Below, piece after piece: positions 27,565 to 38,812 of a stretch of 64,000 nucleotides of DNA. Each line of letters opens with the position of its first letter. Within the stretch, counting starts at the first letter, position 1. This DNA comes from Pandoraea pneumonica. Lineage in GTDB: Bacteria > Pseudomonadota > Gammaproteobacteria > Burkholderiales > Burkholderiaceae. Below the pieces are notes generated by a model. That model was not told the DNA's origin. It searched no databases and saw only the letters and a list, made by a program, of their open reading frames with translations. The position numbers and the translations under genes were made by a program. The DNA lies in the NCBI RefSeq assembly GCF_902459645.1, contig NZ_CABPSK010000001.1:1178001-1242000 (forward strand). Reading direction: 5' to 3'.

Positions 27565-28965
27565 ATGTCCAACATGTCTCATTCCATTTCCCATTCGTCC
27601 ACGCAGGGCGTGAGGACGCCTGCGTTCCAACAACTCTTCAAGCAGTTCGCTGCGCTCGCCGTGCCGACCATCCTTTCCGGTTGGGTCTACACGATCTATA
27701 CGCTGATCGACGGCATCTTCATCGGCCGCTACGTCGGCCAACAAGCGCTCGCCGCGCTTAACCTCGTCGTGCCGCTGCTGTATGTGCCCTACGCCTTCAG
27801 CGTGATGGTCGGCGTCGGCGGCGCGACCCTGATCGCCCGTTTGCTCGGCGAAGGCCGTGAGGCGGATGCCCGCCGCGCGTTTTCGCAAGTGCTTTGGGCC
27901 ATGCTCGCTTTCGGTATCGCGATGAGCGCCGCGGTGCTGATCTTCAAGCACGACATCGCCGCGATGCTGGGTGCCGAGGGCGCGATCGCCACCGACGTGG
28001 TGGCGTATCTGTCCGGCTGGGGCTGGTTCGTGCTGTTTGCCAACGGCCTGTACGCGATGGAATTGTTCCTGCGCGTGGAAGGCGCACCGGCGGCCCGTTT
28101 CGGCCTCTATGCAATGTTCCTCGGCGCGCTCGCCAATGTGGCGCTCGACTACTGGTTCATCGCCGTCAAGGGCATGGGGATGTATGGCGCGTCGCTGGCG
28201 ACCGGGCTGTCGATGATGGTATCGAGCAGCGTGATGCTGGCGTATCACTTCGTGCTGGCCAAGCAGGTCGTACCGGCCCGCCGCGCCTTCGGCAACGGCG
28301 AATCGTATGTGGGCCGTGTGATGTACAACGGCGCGTCGGAATTCCTCGGCGCGATTGCCCCGGCGATTACGGTGTTTGCGTTCAACCGGGTGATTCTGTC
28401 GAACTTCGGCGAATCGGGTCTGGCGGCCTACGCCATTCTCGAATACATGACGCTAGGGGCGACGGTCACGATGGTGGCGCTGGTGCAGAGCATGCAGCCG
28501 ATGATCAGCTACTATCGCGGCGCGCGTGACATGGCCGCGCTGAAGGGCTCGTTCAAGCTCGGCGTAATCGCGGTGATGGGCTTCTCGGTGCTGGTGGCGA
28601 TTGCCATGGCGACCCTCTCACGTCCGCTCACGTTCCTGTTTCTGCCGGAAGGCGGCAGTGCATGGGCGATTCTGGAGCACGCGGTGCTGTGGTACGCGGT
28701 GGCGTTCTTACCGGCCGCAGGCAACCTGATCGTGGCGGGCTTTCTCACCGCTATCGAGGCCCCGGGTCCGTCGGCCGTGATCGCCGCGTTGCGTAGCTGG
28801 GTGTTGCTGCTCGGCTTGCTGTGGCTCTTGAACGTCTCGTTCGGTGGCGCGGCCATTTGGTACACGCTGTTGATTACCGAATTGCTGACGCTGGCCGTGA
28901 GCGCGTGGCTTTACTGGCGCACGGTCAACGGTGGCGAGTTGCTTGCCCCGCAGATGCAAACCTGA
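27565..28965 (+). CDS. MATE family efflux transporter
   Basis: A 466-residue inner-membrane multidrug/toxin exporter with about 12 membrane segments in two homologous halves. The first half has VGQQALAALNLVVPLLYVP near residue 58, and the second starts with NGASEFLGAIAPAITVFAFNR near 255. GAGGGGATC precedes ATG 27565. The protein is slightly longer than NorM-type members because of a polar N-terminal tail. Substrate is unknown. It lies between puuD and the Anbu operon and ends in a strong terminator; a role in exporting purine products is not shown by sequence. Confidence 0.9.
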   Translation: MSNMSHSISHSSTQGVRTPAFQQLFKQFAALAVPTILSGWVYTIYTLIDGIFIGRYVGQQALAALNLVVPLLYVPYAFSVMVGVGGATLIARLLGEGREADARRAFSQVLWAMLAFGIAMSAAVLIFKHDIAAMLGAEGAIATDVVAYLSGWGWFVLFANGLYAMELFLRVEGAPAARFGLYAMFLGALANVALDYWFIAVKGMGMYGASLATGLSMMVSSSVMLAYHFVLAKQVVPARRAFGNGESYVGRVMYNGASEFLGAIAPAITVFAFNRVILSNFGESGLAAYAILEYMTLGATVTMVALVQSMQPMISYYRGARDMAALKGSFKLGVIAVMGFSVLVAIAMATLSRPLTFLFLPEGGSAWAILEHAVLWYAVAFLPAAGNLIVAGFLTAIEAPGPSAVIAALRSWVLLLGLLWLLNVSFGGAAIWYTLLITELLTLAVSAWLYWRTVNGGELLAPQMQT

Positions 28966-28983
28966 TGGCGCAACGTGCCAATG

Positions 28984-29018
28984 AAAACGGCGTGACTTTT
29001 CGGTCACGCCGTTTTTTT
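28984..29018 (+). terminator. Terminator of the MATE gene
   Basis: A perfect 13-bp stem (28984-28996 with 29003-29015), a TTTTCG loop and seven T lie 18 bp after the MATE stop, between it and the convergent Anbu gene. Confidence 0.92.
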
Positions 29019-29048
29019 ATGCTGATGCGATTGCCCTACCCCACGCGG

Positions 29049-29894
29049 TCAGGACGGCATCTTGAGCTTGAACGTCTGCGCGAGCGATTGCACGGCACCC
29101 GGCTCGGTTGCGCCCGGCACGCCATCGGGCGGCGTGGCGAGCGGCGGCAGCCCGGTCGGCGTCTCCGGCACGGTGGCCGCCCATTGCGGTTCGGGCAATT
29201 CGTCGAATACCTGGCGAAGCCGTTCGCCCCACGTGTCGTGAATCATCTTGTAATAGACGTTCTCGTCGTTGAGCGAGGCAAAGCGCGTCACGCGTAACGT
29301 GTCTTCTTCGTACACGAGCAAATCGAGCGGCAGCCCCACGGACACATTCGAGCGCAGCGTCGAATCCATCGAGATCAGTGCGCACTTGGCGCCGTCGTCG
29401 AGCGATGTGGCTGGCGTCACGAGCCGGTCGATGATCGGCTTGCCATACTTCGATTCGCCAATCTGGAAATACGGGTTCACCGACGACGCTTCGATGAAAT
29501 TGCCCGCCGAATACAGTTGGAACAATCGGCTCGGCGCACCGGCAATCTGGCCGCCCAGCAGGAAGCTGCAATTGAAGTCGACGCCAAACGCTTCGAGCGC
29601 CTTGGCGTCACGCTCGTACACGTCGCGAATGGCCTGGCCCACGACGCGCGCCACGTCGGTCATGGTCTTGGCGTTCCAAAGCGTATTGGCGTCGCGCGCT
29701 TCCACCAGATGCTGCCGCACCGCCTGCGTCACGGCGAGATTGCCCGCCGAGAGCAGCACGAGCACGCGCTCGCCCGGGCGCTCGAACACCAGCATTTTGC
29801 GGAAGGTGCTCACGTGATCGACGCCCGCGTTGGTGCGGGTATCGGAGAGAAAGACCAGCCCGGCATCGAGCTTCATGGCCACGCAATACGTCAT
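29049..29894 (-). CDS. anbu: Anbu, ancestral beta-subunit proteasome-like peptidase
   Basis: A 281-residue Ntn-hydrolase of the bacterial Anbu family, related to proteasome beta subunits and HslV and known to form large open rings. The sequence begins MTYCVAMKLDAG, so removal of Met exposes the catalytic Thr. SDTRTNAG and FRKML supply the Asp18 and Lys33 expected in proteasome-type sites. LSAGN and CALISMDSTLRSNVSVG are also family-like. AGGAA precedes ATG 29894, and a start at 29912 would bury the Thr. It is the last gene of the diagnostic Anbu operon, 100 bp after the transglutaminase-like gene. The biological role of Anbu is still poorly settled. Confidence 0.93.
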   Translation of the reverse strand: MTYCVAMKLDAGLVFLSDTRTNAGVDHVSTFRKMLVFERPGERVLVLLSAGNLAVTQAVRQHLVEARDANTLWNAKTMTDVARVVGQAIRDVYERDAKALEAFGVDFNCSFLLGGQIAGAPSRLFQLYSAGNFIEASSVNPYFQIGESKYGKPIIDRLVTPATSLDDGAKCALISMDSTLRSNVSVGLPLDLLVYEEDTLRVTRFASLNDENVYYKMIHDTWGERLRQVFDELPEPQWAATVPETPTGLPPLATPPDGVPGATEPGAVQSLAQTFKLKMPS

Positions 29895-29994
29895 GTCGTT
29901 CCTGTCTTGCAATGCGGGGCACCGTCCAATTCGGTGCCCCAGCGAGTGATTCTTGTGATGTTGCTGCTAAAAGTCATCAATCAACGCCCATCGG

Positions 29995-30795
29995 CTATTG
30001 GTCGAGCGGTGCCGCGTCGACCTGCACGGACACGTGCAAGGCTTCGGTCGCTCCGCCGCTGCGCATGCCGCGCACGGGGGCGGCAGACTCGTAGTCCCGC
30101 CCAACCGCCAACCGGCAGTAATTACCACTGGCGAAGCACGCGTGCGTGACGTCGATGCTAACCCATCCGGCCCCGTCGACCCATACGTCGACCCATGCGT
30201 GGCTTGCCGCGTGCGGCACGTCGCCCGGGTCGATGTAGCCGCTGACGTAGCGGGCAGGCACGCCCCGCGCCCGGCAAATCGCCAGCATCAGGTGCGCGTG
30301 ATCCTGACACACGCCCCGCCCCAGCGCCAATGCCTGTGCGGCGGTGCTGGTGACGGCGGTGATCCCCGACTCGTATTCGACGTTGTTGCAGATGATCGAC
30401 GCCAGTGCCAGCAGGTCGTCCGGGGTGGTGAGGCCGGTGTCGGCGGCCATGGCGTCGATGGCGTCGCTACGGGCGGTCAGCGGGGTCGGGCTGGCGAAGG
30501 ATAACACCGGTACGGTGTGGGCCGTCTCGCCCAACCGACCATCGACCAATGGCGTGGTTTCGATTTCGCCTTCGGCAAGCAGGTGAATTTCGCTATGCGG
30601 CTGGTGCAGCACCAGCGTGTGCATGTCGTTGCCGTAGGCGTCGCGCGCGGCAGTGAGTTTGCCGGGCGCGTTGAGCCGCCAGTTCACCACACGCTGCACT
30701 TCCGAGGACGGCGGCGTGAGCCGCAGTTGCTGGATGGTGTAGCGCACGGGCGTGTCGTAGCGGTACGTGGTCTCGTGACGGATAGTCAGGCGCAT
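29995..30795 (-). CDS. Transglutaminase-like protein of the Anbu operon
   Basis: A 266-residue protein with an N-terminal beta domain (about residues 1-110, starting MRLTIRHETTYRYDTPV, as in the bacterial transglutaminase N-terminal region) and a papain-fold transglutaminase-like core. The nucleophile is Cys163 in GRGVCQDHAH. The His is in SHAWVDVW and the Asp in SIDVTH, completing the triad. Such enzymes can be proteases or amide-forming enzymes; the Anbu partner is thought to act on peptide bonds. It starts four bases after the alpha-E gene, so coupling is likely. Confidence 0.9.
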   Translation of the reverse strand: MRLTIRHETTYRYDTPVRYTIQQLRLTPPSSEVQRVVNWRLNAPGKLTAARDAYGNDMHTLVLHQPHSEIHLLAEGEIETTPLVDGRLGETAHTVPVLSFASPTPLTARSDAIDAMAADTGLTTPDDLLALASIICNNVEYESGITAVTSTAAQALALGRGVCQDHAHLMLAICRARGVPARYVSGYIDPGDVPHAASHAWVDVWVDGAGWVSIDVTHACFASGNYCRLAVGRDYESAAPVRGMRSGGATEALHVSVQVDAAPLDQ

Positions 30796-30799
30796 GGCA

Positions 30800-31792
30800 T
30801 CAGGCCGCGAGCGGTATCAGGAACGTCTGGCTGATCTTGTTGCCGAGCACCGACACGCGCTCGAGAAACTCGGTCAGGACCGGGTGCAAGCCTTGCTGCT
30901 GAACCTGTTGGATATCGGTGTATTTGAGTTCGGCGTGCAGCTTCCCGGCATAGCGTTCGACATCGCCGGACTGCGCGTTGGAGAGCGTCGCGAGGTTTTC
31001 ACATACGCCCGTGAGCGAAGCGAGCAACGAGCGCGGCATATGGGCATTGAGCATGAGCAGTTCGACGACGCGCTCGGGCGTAATCACGTCACGATACACC
31101 TTGCGGTAAATCTCGAAACCGGACACGCTGCGCAGCACTGCCGACCAGTAGTAGAAGTCGGTCGGATGCGACGCATCGGGCCCTGCGCGGTCGGTGCGCA
31201 CCGCCTCGTGAAAACGCACGTCGAGGATACGGGCGGTGTTGTCGGCACGTTCCAGAAACAGGCCCAGACGCGTGAAGTAAAAGGCATCGTCCTGAAACAA
31301 CGTGCCGAAGCTCACGCCGCGCGAGAGATGCGAGCGCACTTTCACCCATTCGAAGAGATGCGCCGGGTCGTGCTCGAGCAAGTCGAGCATGCGCGGAAAG
31401 TCGAGCCATGTGCTGTTGACGGTTTCCCACAACTCGGTGGTGAGCGTGCCGCGCACGGCACGCGCGTTCTCGCGCGCCGCCGCCAGACAACATGCGATGC
31501 TCGACGGGTTGTCCCGATCGCGCACGACGAAGTCGAGGACGTTGGCCCGCGTGGCCCGGCTGTGCTTACGGTTGAACGCCGGTTCGAGTTCGGAAATGCG
31601 CAAGGTGGCACGCCAGCCCGCTTCGTCGTTGAGCCCGGCGAGCGAGACCGGCGCGTTGTCGTCTTCGTCGTCGATCACGTCTTGCGGCAGCAGCAGGTTC
31701 TGCAAGTTGACGTCGAGCAAACGCGCGGTGTTTTCGGCCCGCTCCATGTAGCGGGCCATCCAGAACAAGTGGTCGGCGGTACGGCTGAGCAT
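30800..31792 (-). CDS. Alpha-E domain protein of the Anbu operon
   Basis: A 330-residue all-helical alpha-E domain protein. It begins with the characteristic MLSRTADHLFWMARYMERAENTARLLDVN and contains the repeated helical motif FLERADNTARILDVRFHE near residue 178. Alpha-E proteins occur with a circularly permuted ATP-grasp protein and a transglutaminase, exactly as here. No enzymatic residues are known; it may be an adaptor or scaffold. It follows the ATP-grasp gene by 45 bp and precedes the transglutaminase by 4 bp. Confidence 0.9.
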   Translation of the reverse strand: MLSRTADHLFWMARYMERAENTARLLDVNLQNLLLPQDVIDDEDDNAPVSLAGLNDEAGWRATLRISELEPAFNRKHSRATRANVLDFVVRDRDNPSSIACCLAAARENARAVRGTLTTELWETVNSTWLDFPRMLDLLEHDPAHLFEWVKVRSHLSRGVSFGTLFQDDAFYFTRLGLFLERADNTARILDVRFHEAVRTDRAGPDASHPTDFYYWSAVLRSVSGFEIYRKVYRDVITPERVVELLMLNAHMPRSLLASLTGVCENLATLSNAQSGDVERYAGKLHAELKYTDIQQVQQQGLHPVLTEFLERVSVLGNKISQTFLIPLAA

Positions 31793-31837
31793 GATGGCTT
31801 CCCGGAGGTATTAACGTAGTTCTGGCGATCGGTTCAT

Positions 31838-33262
31838 TTACTTCTCAAGCACCCACGTGTCCTTGGTGCCCCCGCCCTGCGACGAATTGACGACGAGCGA
31901 TCCCTCGGTGAGCGCCACGCGCGTGAGGCCGCCGGGCACCATCGTGATGTTCTTGCCGGAAGACAACACGAACGGCCGCAAGTCGATGTGTCGGGGCGCA
32001 ATGCCCGCTTCGACGAACGTCGGACACGCAGATAACGCCAGCGTGGGTTGCGCGATATAACCGTCGGGTTTGGCGAGCAAGCGCTGGCGAAAAGCCTCGA
32101 TCTCGGCTTTGGTAGACGCCGGGCCGACCAGCATGCCGTAGCCGCCTGCCCCGTGCACTTCCTTGACGACGAGTTCGCTCAGGTGATCGAGCGTGTAGGC
32201 CAGATCGTCGGCGCGGCGGCACTGGTACGTCGGCACGTTGTTCAGGATCGGCTTTTCGCCGAGATAGAACTCGATCATGTCGGGCACGAACGGGTAGATG
32301 GACTTGTCGTCGGCAACGCCCGTCCCAATGGCGTTGGCCAGCGTGACTCTGCCCGCGCGGTAAACGCTCAACAGGCCCGGCACGCCCAGCGTGGAATCGG
32401 CACGGAAGGCGAGCGGATCGAGGAAGTCGTCGTCGATGCGGCGATAGATGACGTCGACGCGCTTCGGGCCGTTGGTGGTGCGCATATAGACGAGGTTGTC
32501 TTCGACGAACAAGTCCTGCCCTTCGACCAGCTCGATCCCCATCTGCTGCGCCAAAAACGCATGCTCGAAGTACGCAGAGTTGTAGATGCCCGGCGTCATG
32601 ACGACAACGGTCGGGTCGTCGACGCCCATCGGAGCGACGGCGCGCAGGTTGTCGAGCAGCAAATCCGGGTAGTGTTCGACTGGGGCGATGCGGTTCCTCG
32701 CGAACAACTCGGGGAACAGACGCATCATCATCTTGCGGTTTTCCAGCATGTACGACACGCCGGACGGCACGCGCAGATTGTCCTCCAGCACATAGAACAC
32801 GCCGTCGTCGCCGGTGCCCGCCCGTACCACGTCGACCCCGGCGATGTGCGCATAGATGTTTCCCGGCACATCGACGCCCTGCATTTCCGGGCGGTACTGC
32901 GCGTTCATCAACACCTGCTCGGCCGGAATGACCCCGGCGCGCAAGATGTCCTGATCGTGATAAACGTCGTGAATGAACCGGTTGAGCGCGTCAACTCGCT
33001 GGCGCAACCCGGTTTGCAGGGTCTGCCACTCGTGCGCTGGGATGATTCTTGGGATGAGATCGAACGGGATCAGCCGCTCGGTGCCCGCCTCGTTACCGTA
33101 GACGGCGAAGGTAATCCCCACCCGGCGAAACGCGAGATCCGCCTCGGTTCGCTTATGGTGCAAGACGTCGTCGGACTGACACTTGAGCCAATCGTCAAAT
33201 CGACGGTAGTGCGAGCGAGTCGTGCCTGTGATGCTCGCCATCTCGTTATAGCTCTCGACCAT
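31838..33262 (-). CDS. Circularly permuted type 2 ATP-grasp protein of the Anbu operon
   Basis: A 474-residue ATP-grasp fold protein of the permuted class, probably forming amide bonds between a carboxylate and an amine at the cost of ATP. Recognisable blocks are YGNEAGTERLIPFDLIPRII near residue 50, VVRAGTGDDGVFYVLEDNLR near 142, VDVIYRRIDDDFLDPLAF near 270, and KEVHGAGGYGMLVGPAS near 370. ATG 33262 is chosen since GGAGA lies six bases upstream. It is the first gene of the four-gene Anbu operon. The substrate is unknown; a peptide-like product handled by the downstream transglutaminase or Anbu is an inference from co-occurrence. Confidence 0.9.
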   Translation of the reverse strand: MVESYNEMASITGTTRSHYRRFDDWLKCQSDDVLHHKRTEADLAFRRVGITFAVYGNEAGTERLIPFDLIPRIIPAHEWQTLQTGLRQRVDALNRFIHDVYHDQDILRAGVIPAEQVLMNAQYRPEMQGVDVPGNIYAHIAGVDVVRAGTGDDGVFYVLEDNLRVPSGVSYMLENRKMMMRLFPELFARNRIAPVEHYPDLLLDNLRAVAPMGVDDPTVVVMTPGIYNSAYFEHAFLAQQMGIELVEGQDLFVEDNLVYMRTTNGPKRVDVIYRRIDDDFLDPLAFRADSTLGVPGLLSVYRAGRVTLANAIGTGVADDKSIYPFVPDMIEFYLGEKPILNNVPTYQCRRADDLAYTLDHLSELVVKEVHGAGGYGMLVGPASTKAEIEAFRQRLLAKPDGYIAQPTLALSACPTFVEAGIAPRHIDLRPFVLSSGKNITMVPGGLTRVALTEGSLVVNSSQGGGTKDTWVLEK

Positions 33263-33446
33263 ACGCTTCTCCGCAGATTGCTGTGTCGAGATCGAGCAAT
33301 ATCCATGCCCGAGCTTTTTTGATCGCTTTCGGCACGATTCCGGTGCGCTTTCCTCCAGCACGCACCATGCCGGTGATTCTGAGTATAGGTCGGGGCTTCC
33401 TTGGGCACCGGGTTTCGCTGTTTACACCACGTAACATCACCCGCCA

Positions 33447-33476
33447 AAACGAAAACGCCGGGCATTCGCCCGGCGT
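33447..33476 (-). terminator. Terminator of allA, before the Anbu operon
   Basis: A perfect 9-bp stem (33455-33463 with 33468-33476) with a four-base loop is followed on the minus strand by TTTTCGTTTT. It separates the urate genes from the Anbu operon, which is on the same strand. Confidence 0.85.
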
Positions 33477-33508
33477 CTCCGTGTCTCCTCGCTCGCTTAT
33501 CTTGCCGC

Positions 33509-34042
33509 TCAAGCCGCCTTCTGCGCGCCCTGAACTTTGTCCAACTCGGCTTGCGTCAGCAGGTAGGTCGTCGGCAAATCCTGCTCATCGCAGTTGTGCC
33601 CCTCGCCGCCACGGTCCACGACGATGAAGTCGCTCACCTCGTGCAACGCCAGCAGCGGGTGATGCCATACGCCACGCGCATAGTTCACGCCCTGCCAGCC
33701 GTCCGAGACGAACGCGCGCATTTTGCTCACGTCCAACTCGCCTGCCGGTGCCACCACCACGAGATACGGCAGCGTCTTCAACGGGATGAACGCCTGACTG
33801 CCCAACGGGTGACGCTCCAACATCTTCACCTCGTACGGCAACTCACGCGGCTGGCCCCGGAAGACGTTCACCAACGTGCGGCCACCCTCCGGCCCCAGAT
33901 CCACCGTCGCCAGATCGTGATACCGCTCCGTCGTCCCGCCATTGATCGCGAAATGCTTCGCCCCCGCCAACTCGATCACGTCGCCAAACGCCGCAAACGA
34001 CTCACGCGTCAATCGCTCAATCTTCAATGCCGGGCCCGCCAT
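33509..34042 (-). CDS. allA: Ureidoglycolate lyase
   Basis: A 177-residue cupin-like enzyme that splits ureidoglycolate into glyoxylate and urea, the last step of the pathway here. Family blocks are [12 protein letters not shown] near residue 13, [26 protein letters not shown] split around 60-80, [16 protein letters not shown] near 123, and [15 protein letters not shown] near 145. ATG 34042 is preceded by GGGAG; ATG 34069, nine codons upstream and also with a site, is an alternative. It follows the allantoicase gene by about 100 bp and ends at a strong terminator. Confidence 0.93.
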   Translation of the reverse strand: MAGPALKIERLTRESFAAFGDVIELAGAKHFAINGGTTERYHDLATVDLGPEGGRTLVNVFRGQPRELPYEVKMLERHPLGSQAFIPLKTLPYLVVVAPAGELDVSKMRAFVSDGWQGVNYARGVWHHPLLALHEVSDFIVVDRGGEGHNCDEQDLPTTYLLTQAELDKVQGAQKAA

Positions 34043-34143
34043 ATCACTCTCTCCCTCTTGTTTTTTCATTCGCTCACCGCCCGCGTGCTGCCAGACGGTG
34101 AGTCGCTTCGTTGTTTGCTGCGCTCGCTGACTTACTTCTTCGC

Positions 34144-35163
34144 TTACTTCTTCTCGCCCAACCGGCCCCACAGACGCAGGCGCGACACGCCGCCGTCCGG
34201 GATGATGTTGAAGCGAATGTGCGTAATCGCGCCCAGCTTCTGAATCTGCTCTTCGAAGAAGAACTGCTTGTCCATCGCCAGCTTCTGCTCAGGCAGCAAC
34301 ACCGGCCAGAACATCGATTGCGTAATGAGCGACTGCTCGGTACCGCCCGTCACATACGCGCCCTGAATCGAGCAGCGGTCCGGGAAGTTGCCCTTGAAGT
34401 GCGCGGTGTCGACTTCGATCTTGCCAATCTCGCCCGGCTGCGCCAGCGCGATGATCGCCCAGTCGTTACCCGGTTCGCGACGGCGGCGCGTCTCCCAGCC
34501 ATCGCCCATGTTCACGCCACGGCCCGGCATCAGCAGGTTCGAGGCCAAACCGAAGTGCTGGTTGTTGGCCGCGACCACATAACCACCGTTTTCCATCGCG
34601 ATCAGGTCGATCAGCTCGTCGCGCGAACGGTTCGCCCAGTCGCTTTGCGGCAGACCATACAGACGCAGACGCGCCAAACCGCCGTCCGGATACAGATTCA
34701 CGCGCACGTGCGTGGCCGGGCGCTGGGTGGTGATGTCGTGATAGTGGTGCGAGTTGCCTTGCAACGTCGTCGAGGCGAGCAGTTCGAACCACTCGGCGTT
34801 GGCCGACGGGGTGCCGTCGGGGCTGTAGCAGCCTTCGAGCGACGCGGCGGGCGGGAAGTTGCCGGTGAAGTGGCTGGTGTCGAGATCGACGCCGAACAAC
34901 ACGCCCGGGCGCGCCAGCTTGACGATGCACCAGTCGTAGCCGTTCACGCGCTTGCGGCGCGTTTCCCAGCCGTCCATCCACTTGCCGTTGTCGTCGTACT
35001 TGCCCGGGATGAACACCGCCGGGTCGGGGTTGAGCATGCGCTCTTTGGCCGCGAAGAACTCGTCGCTGGCCTCCAACGCCTGGGCACCCAGACGCGGATC
35101 GGCCAGATTGACGTAGCGGCGCACGAATTCCGGTGCGTTCGGATCTTGCGGGACGAGGGCCAT
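34144..35163 (-). CDS. alc: Allantoicase
   Basis: A 339-residue enzyme that hydrolyses allantoate to ureidoglycolate and urea. The two internal repeats of the allantoicase fold are easy to see: [20 protein letters not shown] near residue 62 and [20 protein letters not shown] near 225. Each is followed by a [11 protein letters not shown] or [11 protein letters not shown] block and a [19 protein letters not shown]-like end. The length is normal. It lies between uraD and allA on the same strand. Confidence 0.96.
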   Translation of the reverse strand: MALVPQDPNAPEFVRRYVNLADPRLGAQALEASDEFFAAKERMLNPDPAVFIPGKYDDNGKWMDGWETRRKRVNGYDWCIVKLARPGVLFGVDLDTSHFTGNFPPAASLEGCYSPDGTPSANAEWFELLASTTLQGNSHHYHDITTQRPATHVRVNLYPDGGLARLRLYGLPQSDWANRSRDELIDLIAMENGGYVVAANNQHFGLASNLLMPGRGVNMGDGWETRRRREPGNDWAIIALAQPGEIGKIEVDTAHFKGNFPDRCSIQGAYVTGGTEQSLITQSMFWPVLLPEQKLAMDKQFFFEEQIQKLGAITHIRFNIIPDGGVSRLRLWGRLGEKK

Positions 35164-35235
35164 GCCAACTCCTAAATACTTTGTAGTGTCTGAAACCGTC
35201 TTGCTGATGCTTACTGATGCCTGCTGCCCGGTCGC

Positions 35236-35769
35236 TTAGTCGCTCACCAGATCCTGCAAGCGGAAACCGGCGATGCGGAAAATCTGACGCAGGCACTCTT
35301 CGATTTCGTCGGCACGGCTGTTTTGCAGGCGCGTGCTGAAGTTCTCGATGATGCTGCTGCGGGTATGGCCGCGCACGGCCAGGATGTACGGGAAGCCGAA
35401 CTTGGCCTTGTAGTCGTCGTTCAGCTTCGTGAGCTGAGCAAACTCTTCGGCGCTGCATTGATCCAGACCGGCGCCGGCCTGCTCACGGGTCGACTCTGCC
35501 GTCAGTTCGCCACGCACGGCGGCTTTGCCAGCCAACTCCGGGTGGGCACGGATGAGGTCGAGCTGCGGGCCTTCACCGGCATCGATGACGGCTTGGCACA
35601 TGGCGTCGTGCAAAGCGGCCACGGTGGCGAACGGACGGTCTTCCCAAGCGGCTTCGGCCACCCACGGGGAATGCTCGAAAATGCCGTCGAGCGCCGCGAT
35701 AAATTCGGCACGCGGCAAGTCCGACAACGCGGCAACGGTACGTTGGGTCATAGGCAACGGGGCGTTCAT
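35236..35769 (-). CDS. uraD: OHCU decarboxylase
   Basis: A 177-residue helical protein that decarboxylates 2-oxo-4-hydroxy-4-carboxy-5-ureidoimidazoline to S-allantoin. Diagnostic elements are the catalytic His in RAHPELAGKAA near residue 75, the Glu in LTAESTREQAGAGLD, and FGFPYILAVRGHTR near 124. The length matches bacterial members. It sits 72 bp upstream of allantoicase and downstream of puuE, all on the minus strand. Confidence 0.95.
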   Translation of the reverse strand: MNAPLPMTQRTVAALSDLPRAEFIAALDGIFEHSPWVAEAAWEDRPFATVAALHDAMCQAVIDAGEGPQLDLIRAHPELAGKAAVRGELTAESTREQAGAGLDQCSAEEFAQLTKLNDDYKAKFGFPYILAVRGHTRSSIIENFSTRLQNSRADEIEECLRQIFRIAGFRLQDLVSD

Positions 35770-35869
35770 TTACTGCTCTCCTGGAGAACAAGGGTGGCGC
35801 CCCGCCGCGCTTTACTTGCGCGGCCCGATGACGCCTATCGGTTCTAGATTAGTGGATGACTCAGCGGGT

Positions 35870-36826
35870 TTATGCCGCCACAAACGGGTGACGCTCCTGC
35901 CAGTGGCGCGCCACGTCGATACGGCGGCACACCCACACCCGGTCATGCTTCTCGATGTGATCGAGGAATCGCTGCAACGCAGCAAAACGACCCGGGCGGC
36001 CCAGCAAGCGGCAGTGCATCCCGATCGACAGCATCTTCGGTGCCTCGTCGCCCTCGGCGTACAGCACGTCGAACGCGTCGCGCAGGTAATGGAAGAAGTG
36101 GTCTGCCGTGTTGAAGCCCTGCGGCGCGGCAAAGCGCATGTCGTTGCTGTCGAGGGTGTACGGCACGACCAGATGCGGCTTCACTTCGCCGCTGCTCGTC
36201 TCGACCTTCGTCCAGAACGGCAGGTCGTCGCCATAGTTGTCGGAGTCGTAGACGAAACCGCCCTGCTCGACCACGAGACGACGCGTATTGGGGCTGTCGC
36301 GTCCGGTGTACCAGCCAAGCGGCGCGCTGCCGGTCATCTCTTTGAAGATCTCGATGGCGATGCGCATGTGCTCGCGCTCGGTCGCCTCGTCCATGTTCTG
36401 ATAGTGAATCCAGCGCCAGCCGTGGCACGCGATTTCGTGCCCCAGTTCCTGAAACGCCGCCGTCACTTCCGGGTGACGCTGCATGGCCATCGCCACACCG
36501 AACACGGTCAGCGGCAACCCGCGGCGCTCGAATTCACGCAGAATTCGCCACACCCCGGCACGCGAACCGTACTCGTAAATGGACTCCATGCTCATGTGAC
36601 GGGCCTCAAACGCGGCCGCGCCAATGATCTCGGAGAGGAACTGTTCGGACGCACGGTCACCGTGCAGCACGCAGTTCTCGCCACCTTCTTCGTAGTTCAG
36701 AACAAACTGCACGGCGATGCGCGCACGGCCCGGCCAATCGGCAAACGGCACGTGGCGGCCATAGCCGATCAGGTCGCGGGGATAATCCTTGGAGCTTGCG
36801 GTATTGCTGGCAGGGCTGCTGGCCAT
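35870..36826 (-). CDS. puuE: Allantoinase, polysaccharide-deacetylase type
   Basis: A 318-residue allantoinase of the PuuE type, which belongs to the polysaccharide deacetylase fold rather than the classical amidohydrolases. Supporting blocks are YPRDLIGYGRHVPFADWPG near residue 14, VQFVLNYEEGGENCVLHGD near 38, SIYEYGSRAGVWRIL near 78, and HEIACHGWRWIHYQN near 127. ATG 36826 starts just before homology; longer frames to 36997 add unrelated residues. It converts allantoin to allantoate. First gene of the puuE-uraD-alc-allA run on the minus strand. Confidence 0.94.
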   Translation of the reverse strand: MASSPASNTASSKDYPRDLIGYGRHVPFADWPGRARIAVQFVLNYEEGGENCVLHGDRASEQFLSEIIGAAAFEARHMSMESIYEYGSRAGVWRILREFERRGLPLTVFGVAMAMQRHPEVTAAFQELGHEIACHGWRWIHYQNMDEATEREHMRIAIEIFKEMTGSAPLGWYTGRDSPNTRRLVVEQGGFVYDSDNYGDDLPFWTKVETSSGEVKPHLVVPYTLDSNDMRFAAPQGFNTADHFFHYLRDAFDVLYAEGDEAPKMLSIGMHCRLLGRPGRFAALQRFLDHIEKHDRVWVCRRIDVARHWQERHPFVAA

Positions 36827-37152
36827 GATGTCTTGGCATCCTTGTGACGGCGAAACGATCGAAGCAGTGTAGCCAAATCCACTCCGGCAAAACATAGCCG
36901 TACACAGATATTCAAGCTGCGCCGTGACATATAGTCGCGTCGTCTCATGCCTGCCCACCGGGCCGCTGCCCTGCCCCAACCGCCGCTCGGGGAGCATTCA
37001 GCCCACAATCAATCTCCCGCCATCTGACCGCGATTACCCTCGTAAATCGCAGAAATCACCACCGATCTGCACGAAACGCAAAAAACAACGCCGGGCCCGA
37101 AATTCGGCCCGGCGTGCGTTGTGAAGCGTCGGTGTCGCGGTGTTCTCAGACC
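36827..37152. other. Gap between puuE and ldcA
   Basis: These 326 bases hold the ldcA terminator (37081-37115) and presumably the puuE promoter. A TACACT box on the minus strand near 36876 has no well-spaced -35. No gene is seen. Confidence 0.5.
37081..37115 (-). terminator. Terminator of the tadA-ldcA unit
   Basis: A perfect 9-bp GC stem (37090-37098 with 37107-37115) is followed on the minus strand by a TTGTTTTTT tract, 38 bp after the ldcA stop. Confidence 0.88.
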
Positions 37153-38804
<1,652 letters not shown>

Positions 38805-38812
38805 TCAGAACG

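Noticed and set aside
34133-34157. CTTACTTCTT direct repeat
   Set aside because: Lies at the 3' end of alc and just after; explained by two similar Lys/Glu-rich codon runs, not a functional repeat.
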